Source: Undaria pinnatifida
Taxonomy: Eukaryota; Sar; Phaeophyceae; Laminariales; Alariaceae
DNA: 64,000 nt
Direction of reading: 5' to 3'
NCBI GenBank assembly: GCA_012845835.1
Contig: JABAKD010000014.1
Span: 3,273,710 to 3,337,709, forward strand
Position numbers and translations under genes: made by a program
Notes under the pieces: generated by a model
Database searches by the model: none
Told to the model about the DNA's origin: nothing
What the model saw: the letters and a program-made list of their open reading frames with translations, nothing else
Part shown: positions 62,581 to 64,000 of the stretch, one piece after another
How the letters are laid out: the number at the start of each line of letters is the position of its first letter
How positions within the stretch are numbered: position 1 is the stretch's first letter

Positions 62581-63019
62581 CTGTACGAGTATAAACTATT
62601 GTATAGAACATAGAACCTAGATGGAGAGTAGAACCTACCTACCGCTTCAGCTTCACTTGCGCACGACCTTCTTTTTTTTTCTGATACATCACCCATCGGG
62701 ATGCATGGGCGTTGGCTTCATCACGATCCATGCCCTATACTAAACGAATCGTAGAATCTAGTACACTGCTGTAGCCTATTAGTACAAGCACTACCTGAAC
62801 AATCACGAATGAATTACGAACTATTACGCACGACTTTTGACTTATCTTGAGTTCGCATTTATTTTGCGTTTTTATTTACGCCGTTGTTTTCAATTTGTTT
62901 TTCTTCCGCGTGAGTGTCGACTGTCGGAGCGCCGCTGGCCATTAAACGTTCGCGTTTCTATCATTTATTTCCAATATTATATATATGATGGTTTTTATTG
63001 CTTCATCCTTCATCCCCAG

Positions 63020-63202
63020 GCTGAATCTTACACGCTACACGTAATAAGCTCGCTGTTCGCAAATCCACGCGCAATTCGCAAAACTTTCAACTTTCGCGGA
63101 ACGCCAATAATAGCCCCTGGTGGAAAGTTGCCTCCATACACTTTGGAAACGTCTATTTTCAACGTTTTCGCTCTGGACAGGATGGCGGGGATTATATTCT
63201 AG
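63020..63202 (+). CDS. Candidate terminal exon, unidentified
   Basis: CTTCATCCCCAG (AG at 63018-63019) is a good acceptor. It is followed in phase 0 by 60 codons: AESYTLHVISSLFANPRAIR, a FNFRGTPIIAPGGKLPPYT stretch and ETSIFNVFALDRMAGIIF before a stop at 63200-63202. Composition is protein-like and non-repetitive. It does not resemble GALE (no UDP-sugar motifs). No upstream exon was found, and chance is a real alternative. Confidence 0.2.
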   Translation, partial: AESYTLHVISSLFANPRAIRKTFNFRGTPIIAPGGKLPPYTLETSIFNVFALDRMAGIIF

Positions 63203-63209
63203 TGCTCCA

Positions 63210-64000
63210 TTCCTGTATTAACAACCGTTCAAGATGTATGTGCAGTTGTCGTTCGCCGGCACCTCTCGTATATTTTGGCCTTAAGTTGCATCCCTAGATG
63301 TCGTTCCCGGTGTTTATCATTTCTGCTTGTACCTTGTACGAGTACCCGATTCTGGTATTGAATAGAGTGGATACCCCGATTTAAGAGCGCTCTGTGACAA
63401 GTACAAACAAGCGCTCTTAACTACACGCATTACTCTTATCTGTAGTGGGAACTTATAGCTTTTAGTATACGTAGGCGTGACATGCGTATTTTGACCGCTC
63501 TCAAGTCCTAAATTTAAATGCTCTTATCCTGGGCGTTCTTAAAGCGGGGTACCCACTGCTGTGCCTGGTAACGATTTTGACGGCGGCCAATGGCCAATGT
63601 AACGTCAAATTCACTGATTTTTTTCTGTTAATTCACAGCGGATCGTCTGCAGCCTTTTGCGTGATACCCCGGTAGCATGTATCATATCTGCATCCAGCCT
63701 ACCAGCGGAGAACACGAAAAGAGAAAAAGGAGCGAGACTCCTAGAAAGGTCAATTCGAAACAAAGAAAAAGCGATTGAGGCGTTGTGATTTCTGTGCGAA
63801 TCGGGAAAATGATTTTTTTTTCACAACTTCAACTTTGAAATACACTTGGTTTTAGTAACCCCTCCGTCTGGCCCCTTTAAAAAAAAAATGCCAAAAACAG
63901 CATGGGTATTTCTATTTTTTTTTTGTGCTTCCCTGAGCCCGCATCGCTTTCTTATTGTTCACTTTCTTATTGGCGGACCTAAACTGGATTCGGCCCCCAG
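63210..64000. other. No recognisable gene
   Basis: A short family C-like piece is near 63600-63690 (TAATTCACAGCGGATCGTCT, GCGTGATACCCCGGTAGCAT). GAGCGCTCT and AAGAGCGCT words recur around 63385-63420. I see nothing else. Confidence 0.4.

Noticed and set aside
1-64000. CRISPR array, prophage or bacterial operon
   Set aside because: Repeats are tandem without unique spacers, there are no phage or operon genes, and GT-AG splicing in GALE shows eukaryotic DNA.

Overview
This is a gene-poor, repeat-dense piece of a eukaryotic nuclear genome. Evidence for a eukaryote is a gene with a canonical GT-AG intron (GALE), tRNA-derived SINEs with poly-A tails, many MITE-like inverted-repeat elements, and short LTR elements. 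Nothing looks bacterial or viral. The lineage cannot be fixed from sequence alone. The CAG-rich leaders, LRR exon debris and long repeat-filled intron would fit an expanded stramenopile or algal genome, possibly a brown alga, but that is a guess.

Layout. 1-43 kb is almost entirely layered repeats: (i) MITE family 1, TIR GACGCGTGCTACGATAGAGG, 250-310 bp, with 4-bp target duplications at several copies; (ii) MITE family 2 with C-rich termini, about 260 bp, including one palindromic dimer; (iii) an 80-90 bp MITE with TTAA ends; (iv) elements with CACACCTCGGACAG termini and a GATCTATAT-rich core; (v) a hAT-like MITE; (vi) a miniature LTR retrotransposon (TRIM) with 84-bp LTRs, a purine tract and a tRNA-like T-arm; (vii) an ultra-short structured retroposon; and several minisatellites. 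Only gene fragments are visible here: an LRR exon near 7.6 kb, an orphan exon candidate near 17.2 kb, and an unplaced ORF near 27.4-28 kb.

44-47 kb holds the recognisable genes: UDP-N-acetylglucosamine pyrophosphorylase (UAP1, minus strand) and, divergent from it across about 1.25 kb, the first exon of UDP-glucose 4-epimerase (GALE, plus strand). Both act on UDP-sugars: UAP1 makes UDP-GlcNAc, and GALE interconverts UDP-Glc and UDP-Gal (UDP-GlcNAc and UDP-GalNAc in some lineages). A shared control region is plausible. The 3' end of UAP1 exists as three tandem, diverged copies of the C-terminal coding segment, and its frame is broken at a G-rich tract.

47-64 kb is GALE intron 1 (9.9 kb), exon 2 (57047-57125) and further intron. 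The intron holds poly-A SINEs and a family of 450-700 bp repeats in inverted orientation on both sides of exon 2. Just upstream of exon 2 the intron/exon junction itself occurs three times in tandem. No third GALE exon was found before the window ends.
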